DNA of 12,450 nt, from NCBI GenBank assembly GCA_946479835.1, contig CAMLHD010000024.1, positions 1 to 12,450 of the forward strand. The letters are read 5' to 3'. The notes under the pieces are model-generated. The model searched no databases, was not told the origin of the DNA, and saw only the letters and a program-made list of their open reading frames with translations. Source of the stretch: an uncultured Candidatus Saccharibacteria bacterium. GTDB taxonomy: Bacteria > Patescibacteria > Saccharimonadia > Saccharimonadales > JACDBH01. Position numbers and translations under genes: made by a program. Shown one piece after another: positions 1-5,153 of this stretch. Within the stretch, counting starts at the first letter, position 1. Each line of letters opens with the position of its first letter.

Positions 1-8
1 GGGATGAG

Positions 9-106
9 GGATTCGACCTCGAAGCGCAAATCAAAATTAGATTTGCGTCTCCGACCCTTGCGGGCGGTGGGCGGGAACAGTCCACTGGACTGTTCCGTTC
101 GAATCC
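9..106 (+). ncRNA. possible structured RNA with a four-way junction, class not recognised
   Basis: This stretch has no convincing reading frame but folds well by eye. An 8-bp closing stem (GGATTCGA at 9-16 with TCGAATCC at 99-106) encloses three hairpins. These are 25-32/40-47 (8 bp, 7-nt loop), 51-57/62-67 (6 bp with one bulged A) and 74-83/87-96 (10 perfect bp, 3-nt loop). A further hairpin terminator follows at 121-163. It is not a normal tRNA: the arms have the wrong lengths and there is no anticodon arm. It is too short for tmRNA or RNase P RNA. The strand is inferred from the terminator lying downstream on plus, but the stems would also form on minus. A riboswitch, a small RNA or decayed tRNA material are the alternatives. 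No homology was tested. Confidence 0.3.
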
Positions 107-120
107 AGCCAGCTCGAACA

Positions 121-163
121 AAAGAAAAGCACCATATCCTTACAGGACATAGTGCTTTTCTTT
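121..163 (-). terminator. bidirectional hairpin terminator after tRNA-Gln
   Basis: The arms AAAGAAAAGCAC (121-132) and GTGCTTTTCTTT (152-163) pair over 12 bp. The stem continues imperfectly through 134-139/145-150 to a 5-nt loop. The right arm is U-rich on either strand, so it could stop transcription both ways. On the minus strand it begins directly at the CCA end of tRNA-Gln. On plus it could end an RNA made from 9-106. Confidence 0.6.
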
Positions 164-236
164 GGCTGGGGATGAGGGATTCGAACCCCCGATCCTGGGA
201 CCAGAACCCAGTGCCTTACCGCTTGGCCAATCCCCA
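163..236 (-). tRNA. tRNA-Gln (anticodon CUG), CCA encoded
   Basis: The minus strand gives a full 74-nt cloverleaf. It has a 7-bp acceptor stem (TGGGGAT/ATCCCCA), a D arm GCC/GGC, an anticodon arm CTGGG/CCCAG with loop TTCTGGT (anticodon CTG, reading CAG), a 4-nt variable loop GATC, and a T arm with loop TTCGAAT and one G-U pair. The weak U1-A72 pair and discriminator G73 match known glutamine tRNA identity features. CCA is encoded in the gene. It lies 54 nt downstream of the trmD stop on the same strand, with its own promoter-like sequence between them, and a terminator follows directly. A C34 anticodon reads only CAG, so a separate UUG isoacceptor is expected elsewhere in the genome. Confidence 0.95.
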
Positions 237-255
237 TTGATTAGCGAACTTGCAT

Positions 256-284
256 ATTTTAACAGATACGGAGGGCTTTTTAAA
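256..284 (-). promoter_or_regulatory. putative sigma70-type promoter of tRNA-Gln
   Basis: On the minus strand TTTAAA (279-284, 4 of 6 to TTGACA) and TAAAAT (256-261, 5 of 6 to TATAAT) are 17 nt apart. The start would lie about 12 nt before the mature tRNA. It sits in the short gap after trmD, so the tRNA need not depend on read-through. Confidence 0.45.
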
Positions 285-290
285 GAGTTC

Positions 291-929
291 TTAGGCTTGC
301 TCTTTGCGCCATTTGGCTATTTGGGCGTGATTGCCGTTTTTCAAAACCTCCGGCACTTTTAGCCCGCGGAAATCATCCGGCCGGGTATACTGCGGGAATT
401 CCACTGATTTATCGTCTTGGAAGGATTCGATCTCGGCCGAAGTTTCGCCGCCCAATACTCCTGGCAAAAGCCTGACCACGCTGTCGGTAATGATCAGTGC
501 TGGCAATTCGCCGCCAGTCAGCACGTAATTGCCTATGCAAACCTGCTCATCCACCCAGTTCGTCACCCGCTCGTCGTAGCCTTCATAGCGCGCGCAGATG
601 ATTATCAAGCCCTTGCCGTTTTGACTTAAACGCTTGGCGTCGGACTGCTTGTAGAGTTTGCCGCGCGGCGTCGGTAAAATCACCAAAGCTTCAGGATCAT
701 GCTCCTTGGCGTGCTCGATGGCGGCTACCAGCGGCTCGGGTTTGAGCAGCATGCCGTCACCACCGCCATAAGGGGTGTCGTCTACGGTTTTGCGCGGACC
801 TAAACCAAAATCACGCAGATCAATCAAAGAATATTCGACTATGCCTTTATCGGCGGCTTTCCAGAGCATGCTTGAACCAAGATATGCCTTGAAAACATCC
901 GGAAACAGCGAAATTATTTGAATTTTCAC
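291..929 (-). CDS. trmD: tRNA (guanine-N1)-methyltransferase TrmD
   Basis: TrmD transfers a methyl group from S-adenosylmethionine to N1 of G37 in tRNAs with a G36pG37 sequence, which guards against frameshifting; it acts as a cytoplasmic dimer. The 212-residue product starts MKIQIISLFP as the family does. It shows PYGGGDGM (54-60), CARYEGYDER (112-121) and the knotted SAM-binding segment IGNYVLTGGELPAL (132-145), followed by LLPGVLG. The C-terminal NHAQIAKWR (200-208) is present, but the protein ends there. The helical tail that carries E. coli TrmD (about 255 residues) further is absent. Two motif changes are visible: Ala for the usual Gly in CGRYEG, and Asn for the usual Asp in IGDYVL. It is separated from khpA by an opposite-strand gene, so it needs its own promoter. 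The start has no clear ribosome binding site. Confidence 0.96.
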   Translation of the reverse strand: MKIQIISLFPDVFKAYLGSSMLWKAADKGIVEYSLIDLRDFGLGPRKTVDDTPYGGGDGMLLKPEPLVAAIEHAKEHDPEALVILPTPRGKLYKQSDAKRLSQNGKGLIIICARYEGYDERVTNWVDEQVCIGNYVLTGGELPALIITDSVVRLLPGVLGGETSAEIESFQDDKSVEFPQYTRPDDFRGLKVPEVLKNGNHAQIAKWRKEQA

Positions 930-946
930 GATTTTTATATTAAAAC
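918..946 (+). promoter_or_regulatory. putative promoter of the 954-1325 gene, giving a nearly leaderless mRNA
   Basis: TTGAAT (918-923) and TAAAAC (941-946) are 17 nt apart on plus, each 4 of 6 to consensus. The predicted start falls about at the ATG at 954, and no Shine-Dalgarno site precedes that ATG. The gap to trmD is only 24 nt, so it overlaps the start of trmD. Confidence 0.35.
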
Positions 947-953
947 ATAAATT

Positions 954-1325
954 ATGGAAATAGAGAAGGACGTTATTAGGTTATCCCCTGAAGATATTAA
1001 TACGTTTGTTTTATATATTGAAGAAGTGGATGATCCTGAAACTCAGGATTTCATAGCCGGCCTGCATGCCAGATTAATGGAGCTCGAGGCAGACGCGAAT
1101 TTTGCAGTAGATAATATTCGGCCGATTGTAGAAGTACCTTTCTCTAAAAAGGTAACTGATCTATATGCGGCGGCTTTAAAAAATAGACAAGAGAAAGATG
1201 AGCGAATAACCGAAAAACAGGATTCTGAGGCAGAGCGCCTATCTAAAGCCAGAGGGATATTGGCCCGTAGGCCAGGGTTTCTTAATGGGACTATTGTTCG
1301 TCTTGAAGACAGGCGCCGGCGCTAA
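954..1325 (+). CDS. hypothetical protein, 123 residues, inserted in the rpsP-trmD cluster
   Basis: I do not recognise this protein. It has no signal peptide, no membrane segment and no cysteine. It is highly charged. The middle (about 60-105) looks helical and is rich in Lys, Glu, Arg and Asp, and it ends in a run of arginines (RRRR). The gene is more AT-rich than its neighbours, with codons such as TTA, ATT, GTT and AAT, so recent arrival or low expression is possible. It lies on plus between the minus-strand genes trmD and khpA, where other bacteria carry rimM. Its stop overlaps the khpA stop by 3 nt (tail to tail). It does not resemble RimM. That the frame is real is supported by its length, its start next to a promoter-like sequence and its fit into the gap. 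No ribosome binding site is seen. Confidence 0.6.
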   Translation: MEIEKDVIRLSPEDINTFVLYIEEVDDPETQDFIAGLHARLMELEADANFAVDNIRPIVEVPFSKKVTDLYAAALKNRQEKDERITEKQDSEAERLSKARGILARRPGFLNGTIVRLEDRRRR

Positions 1326-1783
1326 ATATCCAGGTCGTCCAGGTCTTCGAGCTCTTTGCGGGTTTTGCTGACCTTATCGCCGCTATCTTCGGCGGCCGGT
1401 AGCTCAACATCCGTGCCTTCATCTGCCGGAGCAGCACTGTCATCAGCTGCGCCTGCTTGATCATCTGATGGGGCCGGTTTGCTGGCCCAGCCTTCGCCTT
1501 CCGGCTTTGCGGCAGCCGGTTTTTCCGGACGCGGTTCGCCGTTGTCGACGATTTTCAGGTTGTAACGGGCATCGTTCTTGGTACCCAAGGCGCGAAGCAA
1601 TGTGCGTAAAGACTGGGCGGTAGCGCCCCGCTTGCCGATTACACGGCCCAGGTCTTCGGGGTCAACGGTCAGCTCCAATAAAACGCCCTTCTCATCGATG
1701 CGGCGTTCTATCTTAACGGTGTCAGGCTTGGAAACTAAGGATTTTACTATATATTCTACGAATTGTTCGTCTATGCTGCTCAC
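1322..1783 (-). CDS. khpA: KH-domain RNA-binding protein KhpA with a long acidic tail
   Basis: KhpA is a small single-KH protein that binds RNA, usually with KhpB, and affects cell division and translation in Gram-positive bacteria. The start is taken as GTG at 1783 because GGGAGA lies 7 nt upstream and the protein then begins near EYIVKSLV, as family members do. A longer frame from 1864 would run back into the terminator. Residues 1-80 form the KH domain with the GxxG loop IGKRG (49-53). Residues 81-153 are an extra tail rich in Ala, Pro, Glu and Asp, ending in a DLDDLD-type stretch; typical KhpA has only about 75-80 residues. The tail is probably disordered. It sits downstream of rpsP as in many bacteria, but has its own promoter. 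Confidence 0.88.
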   Translation of the reverse strand: MSSIDEQFVEYIVKSLVSKPDTVKIERRIDEKGVLLELTVDPEDLGRVIGKRGATAQSLRTLLRALGTKNDARYNLKIVDNGEPRPEKPAAAKPEGEGWASKPAPSDDQAGAADDSAAPADEGTDVELPAAEDSGDKVSKTRKELEDLDDLDI

Positions 1784-1829
1784 GGTACGGTCTCCCTTAT
1801 CTGTAAGTCTTAGGTTTACGGTCAATTGC

Positions 1830-1838
1830 ATTATATCA
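1830..1838 (-). promoter_or_regulatory. extended -10 promoter of khpA
   Basis: The minus strand reads TGATATAAT: a perfect TATAAT (1830-1835) preceded by TGN. No good -35 is seen, since that position falls in the rpsP terminator. A start near 1823 gives a leader of about 40 nt with GGGAGA before the GTG. Confidence 0.5.
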
Positions 1839-1839
1839 G

Positions 1840-1872
1840 TAAATATAAAAAGCGTGCATTGCAAGCACGCTT
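1840..1872 (-). terminator. Rho-independent terminator of rpsP
   Basis: AAGCGTGC (1850-1857) and GCACGCTT (1865-1872) form a perfect 8-bp stem with a 7-nt loop. On the minus strand TTTTATATTT follows. It lies 21 nt after the rpsP stop and separates rpsP from khpA. Confidence 0.85.
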
Positions 1873-1893
1873 GAGGTTACATTAGGAGATTTT

Positions 1894-2349
1894 TTACTCT
1901 TTGGTTTCTTCTTCGGCCGGTGTTTCTTCCGCGACTGACTCTGCTGGAGCCTCTTCGGCTGGTGCTTCAGCTGGTGTTTCGTTCTCTACTGGTGCGGCTT
2001 CTTCGGCGGGCTGCTCGGCTTTAGGCTCAGCCTCTGCCGGGCGGTTGCGGCGAAGTTTTTCGACGTTCCTGATAGAACCCTTCTTCTTGCCTTCCAATAC
2101 TACCCATTTTGGCAGCTTGACGCCTTCTTTCTTAAGAAGAACGGCAACGCGGCTGGATGGCTGGGCGCCATGTTCCAGATAAAAAGCGGCTTTTTCTTTG
2201 TCCAGAGTCACTTGCTTGCTGTGCGGATCGTAGCTGCCCAAAGCAAAGACGATATTGCCGCTCTTAGGCGAACGACGAGCGTCTTGAACAATCAGACGGA
2301 ATTGGGCGTGGCCGCTGCGGCCGGTACGTTGCATGCGGATAGCGAGCAT
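1894..2349 (-). CDS. rpsP: 30S ribosomal protein bS16 with an acidic C-terminal extension
   Basis: bS16 is a small-subunit assembly protein that binds 16S rRNA. Residues 1-88 match the family: MLAIRMQRTG at the start, RLIVQDARRSP (18-28), GSYDP (38-42) and an AQPSSRV segment (62-68). After a basic stretch up to about 104, a tail of some 47 residues follows, made almost only of Ala, Glu, Pro and Thr with repeated PAEEAPAE-like units. Usual bS16 is 80-90 residues. The tail's role is unknown, and its negative charge argues against direct rRNA binding. A strong promoter precedes the gene and a terminator follows it. An AAAGGA lies about 13 nt before the ATG, rather far for a ribosome binding site. 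Confidence 0.96.
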   Translation of the reverse strand: MLAIRMQRTGRSGHAQFRLIVQDARRSPKSGNIVFALGSYDPHSKQVTLDKEKAAFYLEHGAQPSSRVAVLLKKEGVKLPKWVVLEGKKKGSIRNVEKLRRNRPAEAEPKAEQPAEEAAPVENETPAEAPAEEAPAESVAEETPAEEETKE

Positions 2350-2402
2350 GGGCTGATAAATTTCCTTTTGACTCTTAGGATTATTGAAACAACTAAGGCT
2401 CT

Positions 2403-2431
2403 ATTCTACAGATTACGGCCCCTGTTGTCAA
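2403..2431 (-). promoter_or_regulatory. strong sigma70-type promoter of rpsP
   Basis: A perfect TTGACA (2426-2431) and TAGAAT (2403-2408, 5 of 6) are separated by exactly 17 nt. The predicted start near 2396 gives a leader of about 46 nt. This is the best promoter in the window. Confidence 0.85.
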
Positions 2432-2444
2432 GACGCCCTCCAAA

Positions 2445-2473
2445 TTGACTTTAACTCTGAGTATGATATTAAT
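2445..2473 (+). promoter_or_regulatory. putative promoter of the small-gene island
   Basis: TTGACT (2445-2450, 5 of 6) and TATTAA (2468-2473, 4 of 6) are 17 nt apart. Transcription would start near 2480 and leave a leader of about 130 nt. It is back to back with the rpsP promoter, the two -35 boxes being only 13 nt apart. Confidence 0.4.
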
Positions 2474-2480
2474 AATTTAT

Positions 2481-2511
2481 AGGCTTGAGCTATTGCTCGC
2501 CTTGTTTTTTT
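2481..2511 (+). terminator. terminator-like hairpin with a T tract at the start of the island leader
   Basis: AGGC (2481-2484) plus GAGC (2487-2490) pairs with GCTC (2495-2498) plus GCCT (2499-2502), with a TT bulge and a 4-nt loop. TG and seven T's follow. If transcription starts near 2480, the hairpin begins at the first base, so it could be an attenuator. It might instead be a stop for leftward-arriving plus transcription. GCTTG (2483-2487) could alternatively pair with CAAGC (2514-2518). Confidence 0.4.
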
Positions 2512-2526
2512 GACAAGCAGACAGTA

Positions 2527-2576
2527 TTGATTGCAGGAAGCGCGGCCGTTCTTCGGGCTTTGCTTCCTGTAATCAA
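2527..2576 (+). other. long hairpin in the leader of the small-gene island
   Basis: Bases 2527-2541 pair with 2562-2576 over 15 bp with one G-U. The 20-nt loop contains a smaller GCC/GGC-type hairpin. No T tract follows, so it is not a simple terminator. It ends 18 nt before the GAGAAGG ribosome binding site of the next gene. A regulatory leader or the end of a small RNA are both possible. Confidence 0.5.
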
Positions 2577-2610
2577 CAGAACCCACCCTATTAGAGAAGG
2601 AACCATAACC

Positions 2611-2814
2611 TTGAATAATCATAAAAGCGGCTCACCAGCCGGTGAACCCGTGCTTTCCTGGGAGGCTCGGATGCGACGTGCCCGCCGCAAAGCACAGATG
2701 CCGGAAATGGAGTACATACCTTTGTCCCGCGACTGGAAGTTCTGGCTGGCCATAGCCGCTCTGGTTGCGGTGCTCACCACCCTGTTCATCGTCACTTGGG
2801 TCACAAAGACCTGA
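2611..2814 (+). CDS. small single-pass membrane protein, function unknown
   Basis: The product has 67 residues and is not recognised. The start is taken as TTG at 2611 because GAGAAGGA (2594-2601) lies 9 nt upstream; an open frame further 5' runs through the leader hairpins and is unlikely to be translated. Residues 1-40 are polar and basic, with an arginine-rich patch (RMRRARRK). Residues 46-64 form one hydrophobic helix (WLAIAALVAV then LTTLFIVTWV). Only a few residues follow, so the protein is probably tail-anchored with the basic part in the cytoplasm. It stops with TGA, and the next gene starts 25 nt later with its own strong ribosome binding site, suggesting one transcript. GC content is higher than in neighbouring genes. 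Confidence 0.6.
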   Translation: MNNHKSGSPAGEPVLSWEARMRRARRKAQMPEMEYIPLSRDWKFWLAIAALVAVLTTLFIVTWVTKT

Positions 2815-2839
2815 GCGATCTCCCTCAAAAGGAGTATCC

Positions 2840-3139
2840 GTGGCACGCAAAGTAACCTTTTGCATCGAGATCGACGGCCACAACGTCGAACTCATCCTCG
2901 AAGGCAAGCATGCCAGCCACCAGCTGGCGGCAAAACTCATGTCGCGGTTGATCGACACCGTTGATGAGTTCCTGCCCGAACGACACCTTGAGACCGATTG
3001 TTTCGTCTCAGACGTCGTCGAGCAAGACACGACCGAAGGGCTTGGCTGGTCCGTCAAGGTCAGGATACCGCTCCTCAGCGACAGCCTGGAACAAGACCTT
3101 GACGCCGAGGTCCTGGAAGTGATGTGCAACGCCGTATAG
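2840..3139 (+). CDS. hypothetical acidic protein, 99 residues
   Basis: I do not recognise this protein. The start is GTG at 2840, fixed by AAAAGGAG (2827-2834) five bases before it. The sequence begins ARKVTFCIEIDGHNVELILEG, split here as a beta-hairpin-like start (3-20). A helical stretch with LAAKLMSRLIDTVDEFL follows, then a second beta-like part (about 65-76, GWSVKVRIPLL) and an acidic end. Asp and Glu are abundant, and two Cys lie apart. No signal peptide or membrane segment is present. The alpha/beta pattern suggests a small folded soluble domain. GC content and codon choice (GAC, GTC, CTC, ATC) differ from khpA or the 954 gene. It lies between a small membrane protein and a 9-codon minigene. 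Confidence 0.65.
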   Translation: MARKVTFCIEIDGHNVELILEGKHASHQLAAKLMSRLIDTVDEFLPERHLETDCFVSDVVEQDTTEGLGWSVKVRIPLLSDSLEQDLDAEVLEVMCNAV

Positions 3140-3177
3140 AAGCGAACGCGTGCGATGACCACCGAAAGGAGGTGATT

Positions 3178-3207
3178 ATGCGAATACGCGAAGAGGAAGG
3201 ATTCTGA
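3178..3207 (+). CDS. 9-codon minigene MRIREEEGF behind a near-perfect Shine-Dalgarno site
   Basis: AAAGGAGGTGATT, which matches almost the whole anti-Shine-Dalgarno sequence of 16S rRNA, ends directly before ATG at 3178. Eight sense codons then lead to TGA at 3205. The peptide MRIREEEGF is too short to judge. The site could serve a real micro-protein, act as a ribosome-holding element protecting the 3' end of the island mRNA, or be left from a longer gene. The same frame runs on after TGA to TAG at 3256-3258, adding 16 codons. Nothing else in the window suggests UGA is read as sense. Confidence 0.35.
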   Translation: MRIREEEGF

Positions 3208-3238
3208 TTCGAACCGACCGGCGACGACGCACATGCCA

Positions 3239-3277
3239 GCTGGCGAGGGGAGCGATAGCTTCAAACCCCTCGCCAGC
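3239..3277 (+). terminator. strong hairpin closing the small-gene island
   Basis: GCTGGCGAGGGG (3239-3250) pairs perfectly over 12 bp with CCCCTCGCCAGC (3266-3277) around a 15-nt loop. The sequence after it is pyrimidine-rich but lacks a clean T run. It may therefore be a terminator of weak type or an mRNA-stabilising 3' end. Confidence 0.55.
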
Positions 3278-3318
3278 CTTGGCACTTCTCTTCTAAATAA
3301 ATCTGCCTGCTTGTCTCT

Positions 3319-3353
3319 TTCGCTTTAGGTATAAGATTTATGCCGTGAGCGAA
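3319..3353 (-). other. hairpin downstream of rnc
   Basis: TTCGCT (3319-3324) pairs with AGCGAA (3348-3353). After a 4x4 internal loop, GTATAA (3329-3334) pairs with TTATGC (3338-3343), including one G-U. It lies just past the rnc stop between convergent transcripts and has no T tract. It may mark the 3' end of the rnc operon, by processing or weak termination. Confidence 0.4.
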
Positions 3354-3361
3354 GGAAAATA

Positions 3362-4060
3362 TTACTTTTGCAGCTTGGCCAGGCCCTTTTCGGCCGCGGC
3401 CTGCTGGGCTGCCTGCTTGGATGGGCCGGTGCCCTTGCCGTAGAGCTTGTCCTCGATGTAAACCCCTACGGTAAAGGTCTTGTCGTGGTCAGGGCCGGTT
3501 TCTTCCATAACCTTGTAGTTAGGCGTAAAACCAAGATTGCTTTGGGCCAGCTCTTGAAGCCGGGATTTGGGATCCATCCAGGAGCCGGTCTCTAAGATTT
3601 TTTCAAACGTGCTAAGAATTACGTTTTCAATCACTTGCTTAGCTGCTTCGTAGCCCTTGTCCAGATAAATAGCGCCAATGACGGCCTCGAAGCTGTTGGC
3701 CAAGATCTGAGCCCTGGCTCGGTCGGTGCCGCGTTTTTCGCCGCGCGACAACCTAAGATACGGTTCGAAGCCAAGCGCCACAGCGGCGGCACTGATGCTC
3801 TCGGTGCGCACCAAGGCAGAGCGCCAGTTGGTTAGGATGCCTTCGGGCTCGCTGAAATTGTTGTACAGGTATTCGGTAACTACTAATTCCAGCACGGCAT
3901 CGCCCAAAAATTCCAGGCGTTCGTTGTGCTCCTTGACGGTGCTGCGGTGCTCGTTCAGGTATGAACGGTGCGTCAAGGCCGTAACGAACAGATTGATATC
4001 GGTAAAATCGATACCTAATTTATCTTTTGCGAATTGCTGATAGCTGGCGGTGTCTTGCAT
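3362..4060 (-). CDS. rnc: ribonuclease III
   Basis: RNase III cuts double-stranded RNA, above all in rRNA precursors. The 232-residue product has the nuclease domain (about 1-155) with the signature NERLEFLGDAV (46-56), giving the metal and catalytic residues E47, E50 and D54. A second conserved block, ANSFEAVIGAIYLD, spans 121-134. The double-stranded RNA-binding domain follows at about 163-231, ending in the usual Ala-rich helix. In the second block the family mostly has ADxxEA; here N122 replaces the metal-binding Asp (E. coli D114), while the catalytic Glu (E125) is kept. The gene is 7 nt downstream of the Nudix gene and has no visible ribosome binding site, so it is probably translated by coupling in the rpmF-nusB-nudix-rnc operon. 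Confidence 0.96.
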   Translation of the reverse strand: MQDTASYQQFAKDKLGIDFTDINLFVTALTHRSYLNEHRSTVKEHNERLEFLGDAVLELVVTEYLYNNFSEPEGILTNWRSALVRTESISAAAVALGFEPYLRLSRGEKRGTDRARAQILANSFEAVIGAIYLDKGYEAAKQVIENVILSTFEKILETGSWMDPKSRLQELAQSNLGFTPNYKVMEETGPDHDKTFTVGVYIEDKLYGKGTGPSKQAAQQAAAEKGLAKLQK

Positions 4061-4067
4061 GATTTAT

Positions 4068-4670
4068 CTAAAGATTGCCTTTCTTTATTTTTGAGAGGGC
4101 GACAAGCATCAGCTTGCCGATATCCTCGTATTCGATCTTGTTAAGGGCATCGCGCGCGTCCAGCCATTTGCAGTCGTTCATCCAGTCTTCCGGCTTAAGT
4201 TTGTCGCTGTCGCCCAGGGCTTTCACCAGGAATATCTCGGTGGTCATGAGAACCAGGCTGGTCTGGCGGCGGTATCGGAAATTTATCTTGCCCAGCCACT
4301 GTAAGATTCGCATTTCCTTAAGGCCGGTTTCTTCGCCGATTTCGCGCCCAGCGGTAGTCTTGGCGTCTTCGCCCTCTTCGATATGGCCTTTGGGAATCGT
4401 CCAGCGGTTCTTGGCATCCTGGATAAGCAGGAACTGGATGTCGTTATTTACTCCGTTGCGGCGAAAAACCACGCCGCCGGCGGTAGGCTCGCGTACGACC
4501 TCGGAAATTGCCGGGCGACGGCGATGAATCAGGGTCTTAAAGCCTTTTATCGGTGCGGGGCGCTTGATATTAGGACGCTTGATGTTCGGGCGTTTCATGA
4601 TTTTCTTGATATAGTCGCGCTTCTTACGCTCGGACTTATCGCCGGGCTTGTCGGGGGTTTTGTCTGCCAT
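4068..4670 (-). CDS. Nudix hydrolase with a basic N-terminal extension
   Basis: Nudix enzymes split nucleoside diphosphates linked to another group; the exact substrate cannot be read from this sequence. The Nudix box is complete at 95-117: G95, E101, R109, E110, E113, E114, G116 and L117 fit GX5EX7REUXEEXGU. The strand before it (RWTIPKGHIEEG) resembles MutT and Ap4A-hydrolase-like members. Residues 1-60 are an added, strongly basic region that holds a short repeat (KRPNI twice, then KRPAPI), which may bind RNA or another polyanion. Its start overlaps the nusB stop by one base (TAATG) and rnc follows 7 nt on. The context therefore suggests an RNA-related job such as handling capped 5' ends or alarmone nucleotides. 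That is inference. Confidence 0.88.
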   Translation of the reverse strand: MADKTPDKPGDKSERKKRDYIKKIMKRPNIKRPNIKRPAPIKGFKTLIHRRRPAISEVVREPTAGGVVFRRNGVNNDIQFLLIQDAKNRWTIPKGHIEEGEDAKTTAGREIGEETGLKEMRILQWLGKINFRYRRQTSLVLMTTEIFLVKALGDSDKLKPEDWMNDCKWLDARDALNKIEYEDIGKLMLVALSKIKKGNL

Positions 4671-5131
4671 TACTTACCTGCTTTGGTAGATTTGTCGGAT
4701 TCCGGTTCTTCGGTCTGCCTGAGCAGCGAACCAAGAACGCCGTTAATGAATTTCGAACTGTTGTCGCCGCCAAAGGCCTTGGCCAGTTCGACGGCTTCGT
4801 TTATGACAACTTTGGGGGGAACATCTTTGGCATGCAACAGCTCGTAGGCGCCGATCCTAAGCACCACCCGGTCCATCCGGGCAATCTGTTCGATCGGCCA
4901 CTCCGGCGCCAGCGGCTGCAGGGTCTTGTCCAGCGCCGTCTGATGCTTGGTAACACCGGCCACCAGCTTTTCGATGAACTCCACGTCATCGATGGTTTCG
5001 CGGTAACGGGCGATGTTGCGCGTCAGCACGTCATCTGCGGCAAATGTCTCATCACCGGCTTCGCGCCGAAAATCCTGCTCATAGAGCGTCTGGAGTGCAA
5101 CGATGCGACCTAAATGCCGGTTGGATGCCAT
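4670..5131 (-). CDS. nusB: transcription antitermination protein NusB
   Basis: NusB with NusE (uS10) binds boxA RNA and supports antitermination and correct processing of rRNA transcripts. The 153-residue product is all-helical in appearance and of normal length. It begins [21 protein letters not shown], split as the first helix with the usual ALQTLYE, and shows the family block [15 protein letters not shown] (85-99). This is followed by [18 protein letters not shown] (103-120) and [10 protein letters not shown] (124-133). The last 20 residues are polar and probably disordered. It is followed by the Nudix gene through a TAATG overlap. The ATG lacks a good ribosome binding site. Confidence 0.96.
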   Translation of the reverse strand: MASNRHLGRIVALQTLYEQDFRREAGDETFAADDVLTRNIARYRETIDDVEFIEKLVAGVTKHQTALDKTLQPLAPEWPIEQIARMDRVVLRIGAYELLHAKDVPPKVVINEAVELAKAFGGDNSSKFINGVLGSLLRQTEEPESDKSTKAGK

Positions 5132-5153
5132 ATTGTTAACTTTCCCGGGCCTT

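Noticed and set aside
1..120. A tmRNA start (GGGATGA...GGATTCGAC) or a second tRNA
   Set aside because: The first bases resemble a tmRNA 5' end, and 97-106 resembles a tRNA T arm, but only about 115 nt separate them, no tag frame exists, and the acceptor ends do not pair. No full tRNA cloverleaf can be drawn on either strand.
1784..1864. A longer N-terminus for KhpA
   Set aside because: It would start inside the rpsP terminator, before the likely transcription start; the GTG at 1783 has a good ribosome binding site and fits the family start.
3178..3258. UGA read as glycine, extending the minigene to 26 residues
   Set aside because: Every long housekeeping gene is intact without in-frame UGA, and the aminotransferase and the 67-residue gene end in UGA at sensible places, so the standard code fits.
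2632..3285. A 217-residue open frame on the minus strand
   Set aside because: Its product is rich in Ser and Arg with no family pattern and no ribosome binding site. The plus strand over the same bases has two frames with strong ribosome binding sites and more protein-like sequence.
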